Assembly: GCA_003250355.1 (NCBI GenBank)
Contig: QKGS01000002.1
Location: 1 to 64,000 of the forward strand
Reading direction: 5' to 3'
Source of the DNA: Bacteroidota bacterium
GTDB taxonomy: Bacteria > Bacteroidota > Bacteroidia > Bacteroidales > SZUA-534
Length of the DNA stretch: 64,000 nucleotides
Below the pieces are notes generated by a model. It had not been told where the DNA came from. It saw only the letters and a program-made list of their open reading frames with translations, and ran no database searches. This document shows positions 1 through 8,573 of this stretch, one piece after another. Within the stretch, counting starts at the first letter, position 1, and every line of letters starts with the position of its first letter. The position numbers and the translations under genes were made by a program.

Positions 1-2
1 TT

Positions 3-31
3 AATGCCATGAAAAATGGCATTTTTTTTTT
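3..31 (+). terminator. Intrinsic terminator of a gene left of the window
   Basis: An 8-bp stem (AATGCCAT/ATGGCATT) with a 5-base A-rich loop is followed by an unbroken run of T. The T run lies on the + strand, so it should end a rightward transcript that starts outside the window. It may also stop leftward aroC transcripts, but the bases needed to judge that lie beyond the edge. Confidence 0.6.
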
Positions 32-228
32 AGCAATATTATATATTATCATTCATTTTAGCATTTTGCAATATTGCTATCCATAAATACTTGCTCTGTT
101 TGCTGAGAATTGAATATTTTGACATTTTTTATCGGATTACAGATATGTGTACTAAAATTTCATTTCCAAATTATCTCATTCTCATATTTCCACATTTAAC
201 TCTAGTCACTCCAGCTCATTTTAGCCAA

Positions 229-1203
229 TTATTTGTTCTCTATCAACATCAAATCTGCCATTGTAATAGCTGCCATTGCTTCAACAATAACCGGTGCCCT
301 CAATGCTACACACGCATCGTGGCGACCTTTGATAACCAGTTCTTCAACTTTACCTGTTTCAAAATTCATAGTTTGCTGAGGCTTGGCTATACTCGATGTT
401 GGTTTTATTGCCAAACGGAAAACTATATCATTACCATTTGTAATTCCACCAACTATACCACCTGCATAATTTGTTGATGTTGTCCCTTTATCATCAATAA
501 TTGGATCATTGTGTTCCATTCCTGTCATGCGTGCAGCTTGAAAGCCTGCACCGAATTCTATTCCTTTCACTGCAGGAATAGCAAACATAGCATGACTTAG
601 AAGCGATTCTGCTGAATCCCAGAATGGTTCTCCCAATCCAACAGGTATCCCTTTAATAGTACATTCAATAATTCCACCAATAGAGTTATGGTCAGCCACA
701 GCTTTATCAATAGCAGCATCAATATCGGTTGAGCCACCTGCTTCAATTAGTTTTGCTTCAAATGTAACTCCTTCAAGCACCTTTTTAGCAACTACACCTG
801 CTGCAACAATACCTGTAGTTAAACGAGCTGAAAAGTGACCTCCGCCACGGTAATCGTTAAATCCGTTGTATTTTATGCGACCTGTATAATCAGCATGACC
901 AGGACGTGGCTGTGCTACCAAATTGGCATAATCGCCTGAACGGGTATTTGAATTTTTAAAGAAAATAGTTAATGGTGCACCTGTTGAGCAATTATTAAAT
1001 ACTCCCGACATAAATTCAGGCAAATCAGCTTCAACTCGCGGTGTTGTCCCTTTTTTACCTGCCCTGCGACGTCCCATATCGGGTTCAAAGTCGGCTTCGT
1101 TCATAGGTGTTCCCGGAGGACAACCATCAATTGTAATTCCGGCACCTACACCGTGCGACTCACCAAATATGTGTACTCTGAATATTCTTCCGAATGAATT
1201 CAT
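229..1203 (-). CDS. aroC: Chorismate synthase
   Basis: Converts 5-enolpyruvylshikimate-3-phosphate to chorismate, the last shikimate-pathway step, using reduced FMN. The N-terminal FGESHG signature is at residues 13-18, RPGHAD at about 100-105 and the flavin/substrate segment RGGGHFSARLTTG at about 119-131. At 324 residues it is shorter than the usual 350-360, but all family blocks are present and the C-terminal region (AxRAPVIVEAMA) is recognisable. It is the last gene of the leftward aromatic operon, 20 bases after the HigA-like antitoxin gene, so its expression may depend on readthrough from higBA or on a local promoter. The identification is secure. Confidence 0.95.
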   Translation of the reverse strand: MNSFGRIFRVHIFGESHGVGAGITIDGCPPGTPMNEADFEPDMGRRRAGKKGTTPRVEADLPEFMSGVFNNCSTGAPLTIFFKNSNTRSGDYANLVAQPRPGHADYTGRIKYNGFNDYRGGGHFSARLTTGIVAAGVVAKKVLEGVTFEAKLIEAGGSTDIDAAIDKAVADHNSIGGIIECTIKGIPVGLGEPFWDSAESLLSHAMFAIPAVKGIEFGAGFQAARMTGMEHNDPIIDDKGTTSTNYAGGIVGGITNGNDIVFRLAIKPTSSIAKPQQTMNFETGKVEELVIKGRHDACVALRAPVIVEAMAAITMADLMLIENK

Positions 1204-1223
1204 AATTTTATTTTTATTTCTAA

Positions 1224-1580
1224 TTAAGCTAACAATATCTCTGCCGGTATTTTTAAACCTTTGTATAACGATTTTATCATATTCAGCGTTAAGCTTCTTT
1301 TTCTGTTAAGAATTTCACTAACCCTGCTCTGACTTCCCAGATATTGAACCATATCTGCTTTTGTCATTCCCATCTGTTCCATACGGAATTTAATGGCATC
1401 AACAGGATCAGGTGGTGCAATAGGATAATGATTCATCTCATAAGATTCAACTAAAGTAACCAATAAGTCAAACTCATCGCCTTCGGGAGTATCTTTATTT
1501 GCTCCCCACAACTCTTCAATTCTGCTAATTGCAAAATTATAGTCTTGCTCTGTTTTAATTGGTCGGATATCCATAATCAT
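1224..1580 (-). CDS. higA: HigA-like antitoxin, XRE helix-turn-helix
   Basis: A 118-residue protein with a C-terminal helix-turn-helix (about residues 72-110; MTKADMVQYLGSQSRVSEIL then NRKRSLTLNMIKSLYKGL). This is the form seen in HigA antitoxins of the HigBA type II toxin-antitoxin family, which bind the toxin and repress their own promoter. Its start overlaps the toxin stop by 4 bases, so the two are translationally coupled, with the toxin gene first as in classical higBA. It could start at Met1 or at Met3. The pair sits between aroA and aroC in the aromatic operon. The family call is from pattern recognition; toxin neutralisation is inferred. Confidence 0.85.
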   Translation of the reverse strand: MIMDIRPIKTEQDYNFAISRIEELWGANKDTPEGDEFDLLVTLVESYEMNHYPIAPPDPVDAIKFRMEQMGMTKADMVQYLGSQSRVSEILNRKRSLTLNMIKSLYKGLKIPAEILLA

Positions 1581-1876
1581 ATTGTTTTAACATCAATTTT
1601 ATCATATTGCTTATGAGTTCCTATAAATCGTACAAAAACTACCTGAAATTCATAATCAATAGAAACAACTAATCTGTAATCATTGCCCTTGATATTAAAA
1701 ACCACTCTCCCTTCGCCAACAATACTTGCATTTTTATATTGCTTCTTAAGTTCATTTGAGTTTTTCCATTCTGCTGATTTAACATCATGATACCAAGCTC
1801 TTAACGGTATTTCTGAATCAGAGTATTCCAATTTTTCAAAAAACTCTCTCAGCGTTCTGAATGCAATGATTCTCAT
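1577..1876 (-). CDS. higB: HigB-like mRNA interferase toxin
   Basis: A 99-residue protein of the RelE/HigB fold. The N-terminus MRIIAFRTLREFFEK, the central WKNSNELKKQYKNAS and the C-terminal VVFVRFIGTHKQYDKID (strand followed by H-x-x-YD) match the HigB family, which cleaves mRNA on the ribosome. It lies directly upstream of, and overlaps, the higA antitoxin gene. It is 57 bases downstream of aroA, so it is either co-transcribed with the aromatic genes or driven from the short gap at 1877-1933. It appears intact, with no frameshift. Toxicity is inferred from the family. Confidence 0.85.
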   Translation of the reverse strand: MRIIAFRTLREFFEKLEYSDSEIPLRAWYHDVKSAEWKNSNELKKQYKNASIVGEGRVVFNIKGNDYRLVVSIDYEFQVVFVRFIGTHKQYDKIDVKTI

Positions 1877-1933
1877 AATGCAAAATTACAAAAAACAATC
1901 AACATTTCCCAATTTGGGATATTTCCTGTATAA

Positions 1934-3187
1934 CTAAAATGTAAAGTTTCTGAAATCGTCAAAGAACTCAGGGTATGATTTAGCAACACACTCTGCTCCT
2001 TCAATTGCAATTTCTCCAGTGGCATTAACAGCTGCTAAAGCCATAGCCATTGCTATACGGTGGTCATTATGCGACGATACTGTAACACCTCCTGTTATTT
2101 TACCTCCGGTAATTAGCATTTCATCTTTTATTTCATCGAGTTCTATTGAAATACCTACTTTTTTAAATTCCTGCTGAACGGTAAGTGCCCTGTTACTCTC
2201 CTTATGAGTTAAACGGTGAATACCTTTAATTTTTGTAGTACCTTCACAATTCGATGCTAATGAAGCTAATACAGGGAAAAGGTCGGGACAGTGAGTAGCA
2301 TCCATTGTAAATGCTTTTAATGGAGTATTGGGCTTTTTAACTGTATAGCAATCACTGCTTTGGGTAACTATAGCTCCGGCTTTTTCTAAAGCTTCTAAAA
2401 CAGCCTTATCGGCCTGTGTTGAATTTGCCTGTAATTTATCTACAATTATCTCACCGCCAATGGCTCCTGCAATTAATAATCCGGCAGCACCACTCCAATC
2501 TCCTTCTATTAAATAATTAGTTGAACTAAATTGCTGTTTACCCTTGATTTTAAATACCTTATAGTTGTCATTAATTATTTCACCACCAAAGTCAGCAACT
2601 GCTTTTAGTGTCATATCAATGTAAGGAATACTCATTAGTTTGTCAACGTGCAATTCTGAATCGTATTCTGCTTTTGGAAGCGAAATAAGTAAGCCTGTAA
2701 GAAACTGGCTACTTGTAGAACCATCAACCATAGCTTTACCACCAAGAATAGGTCCGTGAACCGAAATAGGCGGTTTTCCGTTATGAGTTTCCACTCTTAC
2801 ACCTAATTGGCTTAGAGTATGTTCCATAAAGTCGACCGGGCGTGTAAGAAGCGACCCCTCGCCTTTCAAAGTTATTTTATGACTGTTGAGTGCTGCCAAT
2901 GGAGTAAACATTCGTATTCCAAGACCTGCCTCTCCGCAGTTCAATTCTGCAGGAGTTGCATTTTCAATTGGTTCTATCCTAATTGTATCTTTATCAACAT
3001 CAACTTTGAATCCGAACTTACGAGCAATATCAATTGCTGCAATACCGTCGTTACATGTTGAAGGGTTTTCTAGTGTTATTGATTTTCCGGCAAGTATTGC
3101 TAGTGCTATGGCACGTTGCATAAAACTTTTCGATGCCGGAGCTTTAACTTTTCCGTTTACTTTTACTGGTTTTACTACTTCTATCAT
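1934..3187 (-). CDS. aroA: 5-enolpyruvylshikimate-3-phosphate synthase
   Basis: Transfers the enolpyruvyl group of PEP to shikimate-3-phosphate. It has the standard length of 417 residues. The phosphate/substrate motif APASKSFMQRA is at residues 17-27; further on are GDWSGAAG, HRLTHKESNRA and the C-terminal SHNDHRIAMA (the DHRxAM signature). It has the two-domain EPSPS layout with no truncation. It is 30 bases after aroD in the operon. The N-terminal loop has no Gly at the classical LFLGNAGTA position (here NCGEAGLGIRMF), a variation common in Bacteroidota. Confidence 0.95.
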   Translation of the reverse strand: MIEVVKPVKVNGKVKAPASKSFMQRAIALAILAGKSITLENPSTCNDGIAAIDIARKFGFKVDVDKDTIRIEPIENATPAELNCGEAGLGIRMFTPLAALNSHKITLKGEGSLLTRPVDFMEHTLSQLGVRVETHNGKPPISVHGPILGGKAMVDGSTSSQFLTGLLISLPKAEYDSELHVDKLMSIPYIDMTLKAVADFGGEIINDNYKVFKIKGKQQFSSTNYLIEGDWSGAAGLLIAGAIGGEIIVDKLQANSTQADKAVLEALEKAGAIVTQSSDCYTVKKPNTPLKAFTMDATHCPDLFPVLASLASNCEGTTKIKGIHRLTHKESNRALTVQQEFKKVGISIELDEIKDEMLITGGKITGGVTVSSHNDHRIAMAMALAAVNATGEIAIEGAECVAKSYPEFFDDFRNFTF

Positions 3188-3217
3188 AAGTTCAAATAAT
3201 CAGCCATATTGTATTGG

Positions 3218-3847
3218 CTATAAATTAGATAAAATATTTTTAACTACGCTAATCTTCAATTGTCCGGGTGCTGTTTGCTCTATGTTATCGCCACTTACAA
3301 AAGTAAATGGAGCTCCGAATTTTAACGCACCTATACGGGTTATTGTTCCGAGTTGTCCCATACCTAGTGCCAACATTGGTACATTATGGTTATACATAGA
3401 AATAAGTGCTGCATTGTCTTTTTCTGTAATTACCATGGTGGCCATTTTTACAAGCTCTGCTCCCATTTCAATTGAATTATCCACTATTTTGTTTAGCTCA
3501 ATAACTGAAGGGGTTTTATTATAATCGTGATATGAAATAATTACCTTACACCCCTTAGCTTTTGCGTAAGCAGCAAGCTCATTAGTAAAGGCTCTGTCCG
3601 ATTCTATTTCAATATCAACCCATGCTGCACCATTGTCAATTGCAACCTTTAATAGTTCCATTCTTTGAGCATCGGTAACACCTTCGGGACGGCAGGTTGC
3701 TATAAGGTTTTTATGTAGTTTAAAAACCTCGGCAGTAGTTTCTTTATTCAATCGGCACGATTCTATCCTTATTTCAGCCATTTCGGCCTCTTTTAGCTGG
3801 GCTTTAATGGTTTCAATATTCTTATCTGCAATAGCTATACAAAGCAT
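3218..3847 (-). CDS. aroD: 3-dehydroquinate dehydratase, type I
   Basis: Dehydrates 3-dehydroquinate to 3-dehydroshikimate through a Schiff base. It is 209 residues, at the short end for type I enzymes (about 220-250). The catalytic His is in ISYHDY (His107) and the Schiff-base lysine is Lys134 in ELVKMATM. The C-terminal SGDNIEQTAPGQL fits the family substrate loop. The preceding aroB gene is separated by a 99-base gap filled with a heptameric repeat hairpin. No shikimate dehydrogenase or shikimate kinase gene is present in this cluster, so those steps are encoded elsewhere. Confidence 0.9.
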   Translation of the reverse strand: MLCIAIADKNIETIKAQLKEAEMAEIRIESCRLNKETTAEVFKLHKNLIATCRPEGVTDAQRMELLKVAIDNGAAWVDIEIESDRAFTNELAAYAKAKGCKVIISYHDYNKTPSVIELNKIVDNSIEMGAELVKMATMVITEKDNAALISMYNHNVPMLALGMGQLGTITRIGALKFGAPFTFVSGDNIEQTAPGQLKISVVKNILSNL

Positions 3848-3863
3848 AATTTTAATTTAGTAT

Positions 3864-3954
3864 GCAGTCTTCAGTACCCAGTCGGCAGTCGGCAGTCGGC
3901 AGTAAATTATATTACTGCGGGCTGTGGACTGAAGACTGTGTACTGTCTACTGAA
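3864..3954. repeat. Heptameric (cagtcgg) inverted repeat hairpin
   Basis: The left arm is a run of 7-bp units of the form CAGTNNN, including three CAGTCGG units. The right arm is the matching run ACTGNNN (ACTGAAG, ACTGTGT, ACTGTCT, ACTGAAT). The arms can fold into a long imperfect hairpin. It fills the aroD/aroB gap, so it would be transcribed in the operon mRNA, and its left-hand end overlaps the last codons of aroB. It belongs to the same family as the elements near 5.0, 20.0 and 33.8 kb. Confidence 0.7.
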
Positions 3955-4969
3955 TAGTTACTTTCTTTAATTCTTCAATTTTAATGGGCTCAATGCTTGC
4001 TTTACCAATGCCATTTAGTAAAACGAAATGAATAACATCACCCTCGCGCTTTTTATCCATTGTTAAAGCATTTAGTATCTCAGCATGACGCTCAGGAATT
4101 ACTGTGGGCATTTCAAGAGCTTTAAGCAGTTTTAAAATGCGGTCGTAATCATTTTGCGAAAGCAACCCTTTTGCAACCGATAACTGAGCTGCAATAACCA
4201 TTCCCAAACTTACGGCATTTCCATGAGAAATTCCCAAAACTTTTTCGGCAGCATGGCCAAATGTGTGTCCGAAATTAAGCTTACGACGTTCGCCACTCTC
4301 CTTTTCGTCGCGGTTTACTACGTTACTTTTTATTTCAACTGAGTTTACAACAAGTTTCTCAATTAGCTCATTATCAACAGATAGAAGTTTGTCGGTATTG
4401 TTTTCAATAAATGAAAACATATCGGCATCTTCAATCAATGTATGCTTAACTATTTCGGCAAAACCACAGTGAAGGTCGGCTTTATCGAGTGTTTTCAACA
4501 TTTTGGGGTCGCAAATAACAAAATTTGGTTGACTAAATACTCCAACCATATTTTTATATCCGTCGAGATTTACCCCACACTTGCCGCCAACGCTGGCATC
4601 GACCTGCGATAACAAGGTTGTTGAAATAAATCCAAACTCCATACCGCGCATATAAGTAGAGGCTGCAAATCCGGCAATATCTGTAACTATTCCGCCACCT
4701 ACTGCAAGCAGAAATGTTTTTCGGTCGGCTTCATATTCAATAAGTTTTCTAAGAATATCGCCAATTGTATCGAGTGTCTTTACTTTTTCGGTTTGACCAA
4801 TAACAATCAATGGATATTCTTTAAAATACTCTCCGTAAATGGTGTTCACTTTATCGTCGGTAAGTACTATAACTTTTCTATTGGGAAGGTAATTTTTGAA
4901 ATTTTTAAAATCCTCACCTACAAGTATTTGCGATTCCGATTGTGAACCTTTTATTCTTATATCTTTCAT
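3947..4969 (-). CDS. aroB: 3-dehydroquinate synthase
   Basis: Cyclises DAHP to 3-dehydroquinate; an NAD- and divalent-metal-dependent enzyme. It is 340 residues. The nucleotide-binding loop GGGIVTDIAGF is at 91-101, the conserved STTLLSQVDASVGGKCGVN block at 116-134, and the metal ligands lie in LNFGHTFGHAAE. It is followed by the heptameric hairpin and aroD, and preceded by a 185-base gap that also carries heptamer repeats. All catalytic blocks are present. Confidence 0.95.
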   Translation of the reverse strand: MKDIRIKGSQSESQILVGEDFKNFKNYLPNRKVIVLTDDKVNTIYGEYFKEYPLIVIGQTEKVKTLDTIGDILRKLIEYEADRKTFLLAVGGGIVTDIAGFAASTYMRGMEFGFISTTLLSQVDASVGGKCGVNLDGYKNMVGVFSQPNFVICDPKMLKTLDKADLHCGFAEIVKHTLIEDADMFSFIENNTDKLLSVDNELIEKLVVNSVEIKSNVVNRDEKESGERRKLNFGHTFGHAAEKVLGISHGNAVSLGMVIAAQLSVAKGLLSQNDYDRILKLLKALEMPTVIPERHAEILNALTMDKKREGDVIHFVLLNGIGKASIEPIKIEELKKVTIQ

Positions 4970-4977
4970 ATAATAGT

Positions 4978-5155
4978 CGCCAGTTATCAGTAGGCAGTAG
5001 GCAGTCGGCAGTTCTCAGTTAGCAATCAATTATATATCGTTTTTTATGTACTTTTTAGAATTTACCTAATCAAATACAAATCAACGTTTCTACTCTTGTT
5101 TAGCAATTACTGTGGACTGCCTACTGTAGACTGCTTGTGTCTACTGCAAGCTGAT
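4978..5155. repeat. Heptameric (cagtagg) inverted repeat
   Basis: The left arm, from about 4983 to 5022, repeats CAGTAGG/CAGTCGG-type heptamers. The right arm, from about 5110 to 5155, carries the complementary ACTGNNN heptamers (ACTGTGG, ACTGCCT, ACTGTAG, ACTGCTT). The arms are separated by roughly 85 bases of AT-rich sequence. The element occupies the whole gap between aroB and the DAHP synthase gene and could form a large intercistronic hairpin. Confidence 0.65.
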
Positions 5156-6243
5156 TATTGGTTCATTATTTGTGTTTGTTTATTGATAGATTCCTGGTGA
5201 ATAGCTTTGAAAAGAGCAACAATAAAATCGGTGCTCAAATTGCGTGTTTCACCAAGCTCTTGTGCTTTATCAAGAATAGCTGTCCAGCGGTCGGGCTGTA
5301 ATATTGTAATATTGTTCTCTTTTTTGTAAAGCCCTATTTGTTCCGAAATTCTCATTCTTTCCTCAAGAATATCTAATAATTCCTTGTCGAAATTATCAAT
5401 TTGCTGGCGTAATTCGTTAAGACTGGTATCCTGAATATCAACATCTTTTATGTCGCGATGACGGATAACTAATTTGCTGAGTATTTCATTTAGTTTCTCA
5501 GGTGTAACCTGCTGTTTTGCATCGCTAAGAGCCTTGTCGGGGTTACAGTGTGTTTCAATTATAAGACCATCGAAATTAAGGTCGTATGCTTTTTGCGATA
5601 TTTCCTGAATTAAGTCGCGACGACCGCCAATATGGCTAGGGTCACAAATCATAGGTATTTCGGGCATACGCTGACGCAACTCAATAGGAATTTGCCACAT
5701 AGGAATATTACGGAAACGTGTTTTGTTAAACGACGAAAAACCTCTGTGTATTGCTCCAACATGCTTAATACCTGCACCTTGTATTCTTTCAATAGCTCCT
5801 ATCCAAAGGTCGGTATCGGGGTTAACAGGGTTTTTAATAAATACAGGTATTTCAACACCTCGCAGAGCATCGGCAATTTCCTGCATTGCAAAGGGGTTAG
5901 CCGATGTGCGAGCACCAATCCAAATAATATCAACACCTTTGCGTAGAGCTTCGTAAACGTGTTTTACGTTAGCTACTTCGGTAGCAACTTGCATACCAAG
6001 CTCTTTTTTTACTAATTGTAACCAGTCTAAACCAACTGAACCTACACCCTCAAATGAATTAGGACGTGTACGCGGTTTCCAAATTCCTGAACGAAATACT
6101 GTAATACCCTGCTCTTTTAGTTGGCGAGCTGTATTCATTACCTGCTCTTCTGATTCGGCACTACATGGTCCTGCTATTATTAACGGACGGGTATCTTTAT
6201 CGAATCCCCAATCCTTAAACGGATGCTTTAGAATATGATTCAT
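5155..6243 (-). CDS. Bifunctional DAHP synthase / chorismate mutase
   Basis: A fusion of two aromatic-pathway enzymes. Residues 1 to about 265 form a class I-beta DAHP synthase (AGPCSAE at 24-30; then WKPRTRPNSFEG, VFIKNPVNPD, ICDPSHIGG and IIETHCNPDKALSD). Residues about 275-355 form an AroQ-type chorismate mutase (LNELRQQIDNFDKELLDILE, then ERMRISEQIGLYKKENN). It therefore holds both the first committed step and the branch step to prephenate. In known fusions the mutase domain also serves as the prephenate sensor for feedback; that is family knowledge, not visible here. It is 31 bases after tyrA in the operon. Confidence 0.93.
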   Translation of the reverse strand: MNHILKHPFKDWGFDKDTRPLIIAGPCSAESEEQVMNTARQLKEQGITVFRSGIWKPRTRPNSFEGVGSVGLDWLQLVKKELGMQVATEVANVKHVYEALRKGVDIIWIGARTSANPFAMQEIADALRGVEIPVFIKNPVNPDTDLWIGAIERIQGAGIKHVGAIHRGFSSFNKTRFRNIPMWQIPIELRQRMPEIPMICDPSHIGGRRDLIQEISQKAYDLNFDGLIIETHCNPDKALSDAKQQVTPEKLNEILSKLVIRHRDIKDVDIQDTSLNELRQQIDNFDKELLDILEERMRISEQIGLYKKENNITILQPDRWTAILDKAQELGETRNLSTDFIVALFKAIHQESINKQTQIMNQ

Positions 6244-6274
6244 AACTTTCTAATTTTCTTTTTATTATAATTTT

Positions 6275-7117
6275 CTAATTTAATACACTTTTAATTCTGT
6301 TGGCTTCAAATATCAGTTTATGTATTTGCTCAACATCTTCATTGCTGATAGCCTCTCTGAATAGTTTTAATTTTTCAATATATGTATCAAGAACAGTTAA
6401 AACATTCTTTTTGTTGTGACTAAATATTGGCGACCACATTTCGGCCGAACTCTTAGCTAAACGAACCGTAGAACTAAACCCTCCACTAGCCAAATCAAAT
6501 ATTTTTTTATCGTCTTTTTCTTTGTCTAAAACAGTTAGTGCCAATGCAAATGAGCTGATATGCGAAATATGCGATACATAGGCAGCATGTTCATCGTGGC
6601 TTTTACCATCCATGTATATAACTCTCATATGCAGTGTTTCATACATCTCTTTAAGTATTTCAACAGCACGTGTGTCGCTCTTTTCGGTATCACAAAATAT
6701 AGTAGCCTTACCGTCGAACAAACACGATTGTGCTGCCCATGGTCCTGAAAACTCGGTTCCGGCCATTGGGTGTGTTGCCACAAAATTTTTTCTCATAGGA
6801 TGGTCTTTTACTAACTCTAAAAGATCGTATTTTGTTGAACACATATCGGCTACGTACTGATTATCGTTAATAGTATTGAGTATTTTGGGCAGTATAGCCA
6901 TTGCTGCACTTACCGGAATGGAGAGTAAAATAATGTTTGCTCGTTCTATTGCCTGGTCTAAAGTGCATACTTCATCAACAAATCCAATATGTTCTGCGGT
7001 ACGTGCATTTATTATATCTTTATCAACTCCGATTATCCTTTCGGCAAATCTCCGTTTTTTAAGATCAATAGCTGCAGATCCGCCCATTAATCCTAGTCCT
7101 ATTACTGCTACTATCAT
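6275..7117 (-). CDS. tyrA: Prephenate dehydrogenase
   Basis: Oxidative decarboxylation of prephenate to 4-hydroxyphenylpyruvate, the tyrosine branch. It is 280 residues. The Rossmann motif is VIGLGLMGGSAA at residues 5-16, and the catalytic-region block is HPMAGTEFSGP near residue 115. The following helical domain matches TyrA dimerisation helices. No ACT domain is fused, so allosteric control, if any, must come from elsewhere. It is separated from the upstream aminotransferase gene by 252 bases holding a REP-like element. Confidence 0.92.
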   Translation of the reverse strand: MIVAVIGLGLMGGSAAIDLKKRRFAERIIGVDKDIINARTAEHIGFVDEVCTLDQAIERANIILLSIPVSAAMAILPKILNTINDNQYVADMCSTKYDLLELVKDHPMRKNFVATHPMAGTEFSGPWAAQSCLFDGKATIFCDTEKSDTRAVEILKEMYETLHMRVIYMDGKSHDEHAAYVSHISHISSFALALTVLDKEKDDKKIFDLASGGFSSTVRLAKSSAEMWSPIFSHNKKNVLTVLDTYIEKLKLFREAISNEDVEQIHKLIFEANRIKSVLN

Positions 7118-7245
7118 TTTTTAGTTATTCAAAAGTTCAAGGTTTAAAAACCTGTCAAATTATCTACTTTTAGTTGCGATGCATAGTTTCATTATATTTC
7201 AAATATTAATTCCTGCTTGCATCGCTTTTGTTCTTCACTATATTT

Positions 7246-7292
7246 CCGTGGGTTGAAACCCACGGCTACAAAACTATAACCCCTACGGGGTT
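7246..7292. repeat. REP-like double hairpin
   Basis: Two adjacent perfect hairpins: a 9-bp stem CCGTGGGTT/AACCCACGG with a 2-base loop (7246-7265) and a 6-bp stem AACCCC/GGGGTT with loop TAC (7278-7292), separated by 12 bases. A decayed copy with the same order is at about 38153-38197. The arrangement resembles REP/BIME elements mobilised by RAYT transposases, but no such gene is in the window. Confidence 0.6.
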
Positions 7293-7369
7293 TTATATTT
7301 CATAACTCATAATTAGAATTTTCATATTATATGTTTACTTATCAAATCGAAATTCTGAGTTCGTTATTC

Positions 7370-8536
7370 TTACTTCTGAATCTCCTTGATTCTATTTATC
7401 GATTCTTTAATGGTATCGACATTGCTGCAAAGCGAAATACGTGCATACTTCACTCCCATACTTCCAAAAATAGTTCCGGGTGTAATAAACACTTTGGCTT
7501 TATGCAAATAGTAGTCTGATAATTCAAAAGCATCGGTATATTTTTCAGGTATACGGGCCCATATAAACATACCGCACTGGTCTTTGCTATACTCACAACC
7601 TATTAGGTCGAAAAGTTGCCAAACCAGCTCTCGCCGCTTGGCATATTCGGCATTAATAGCTTTGAACCACTCTTTACCGCTTTGCAAAGCTTTGGCAGCA
7701 GCAAGCTGCAATGGTTTGTACATACCGGTATCAACATTGCTTTTTACTTTCAGTATCTCTTTAATAACTTCAGGAGCTGCAGCAATCATTCCAATACGAA
7801 AACCTGCCATATTGTGCGATTTACTTAATGAATTTAGTTCTATAGCTATATCTTTTGCCCCCGGAACAGCCATTAAGCTTATTGGATTATCGTTGAGTAT
7901 AAAGCTGTACGGATTATCATTTACAATAAGTATATTATGTTTTTTTCCAAATGCCACAAGCTTTTCGTAAAGCTCCATTGTAGCCGGCTGACCTGTAGGC
8001 ATATTCGGATAATTAACCCACATTACCTTTACACCCGATAAATCCATCTGCTCAAGTTCATCGAAATCGGGTAACCAGTTATTTTCAGGTTTTAAATCGT
8101 AAATAACCAGTTCATTGCCCAATATTTTGTTAATAGACTGATATGTAGGATATCCGGGGTTTGGAACAAGTATTTTATCGCCCGGGTTTAGGTATGTCAT
8201 CGAAACATACATAACTCCTTCTTTAGAGCCTATTAATGGCAATATTTCTGTATTAGGGTCAAGGTCTACTCCATACCAAGTTTTATAAAAACCGGAAAAT
8301 GCTTTGCGCAATTCGGGAGTACCTACATAACTCTGATAACCATGAATATTCACGGCATCGGAGTTTATATGCATTGTTAACTCATCGAGAGTTTCCTGTG
8401 AAGGAAACATATCGGGGTTACCTATACCAAGGTTTATAACCTTTGGTCCCGATTGGTTTAAAATTTCAATTTCCTTAATCTTTTGTGAAAAGAAGTACTC
8501 CTGAACCGTTTTAGTTCTTTCTGCGGGTTGTATCAT
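7370..8536 (-). CDS. Class I/II aminotransferase, probably aromatic
   Basis: A PLP-dependent fold-type I aminotransferase of 388 residues. GSKEGVMYVSMTYLNPGDKILVP marks the cofactor-phosphate region, VNYPNMPTGQ is the conserved NPTG-like block, NDNPYSFIL carries the Asp/Tyr pair, and SLSKSHNMAGFRIGM contains the PLP lysine. C-terminal Arg-containing block: KYARISLC. It lies between pheA and tyrA, which makes it the likely transaminase for phenylpyruvate and hydroxyphenylpyruvate (or prephenate). Sequence alone does not separate this from an aspartate- or LL-diaminopimelate-type specificity. It is 37 bases after pheA. Confidence 0.85.
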   Translation of the reverse strand: MIQPAERTKTVQEYFFSQKIKEIEILNQSGPKVINLGIGNPDMFPSQETLDELTMHINSDAVNIHGYQSYVGTPELRKAFSGFYKTWYGVDLDPNTEILPLIGSKEGVMYVSMTYLNPGDKILVPNPGYPTYQSINKILGNELVIYDLKPENNWLPDFDELEQMDLSGVKVMWVNYPNMPTGQPATMELYEKLVAFGKKHNILIVNDNPYSFILNDNPISLMAVPGAKDIAIELNSLSKSHNMAGFRIGMIAAAPEVIKEILKVKSNVDTGMYKPLQLAAAKALQSGKEWFKAINAEYAKRRELVWQLFDLIGCEYSKDQCGMFIWARIPEKYTDAFELSDYYLHKAKVFITPGTIFGSMGVKYARISLCSNVDTIKESINRIKEIQK

Positions 8537-8573
8537 TTTCTATTAATTAAAGTCAGTTTCAAGTTTTTATAAA

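Noticed and set aside
2886-3524. A 212-codon + strand ORF opposite aroA and aroD.
   Set aside because: It is antisense to two genes with strong family motifs and has no match to a known protein type.
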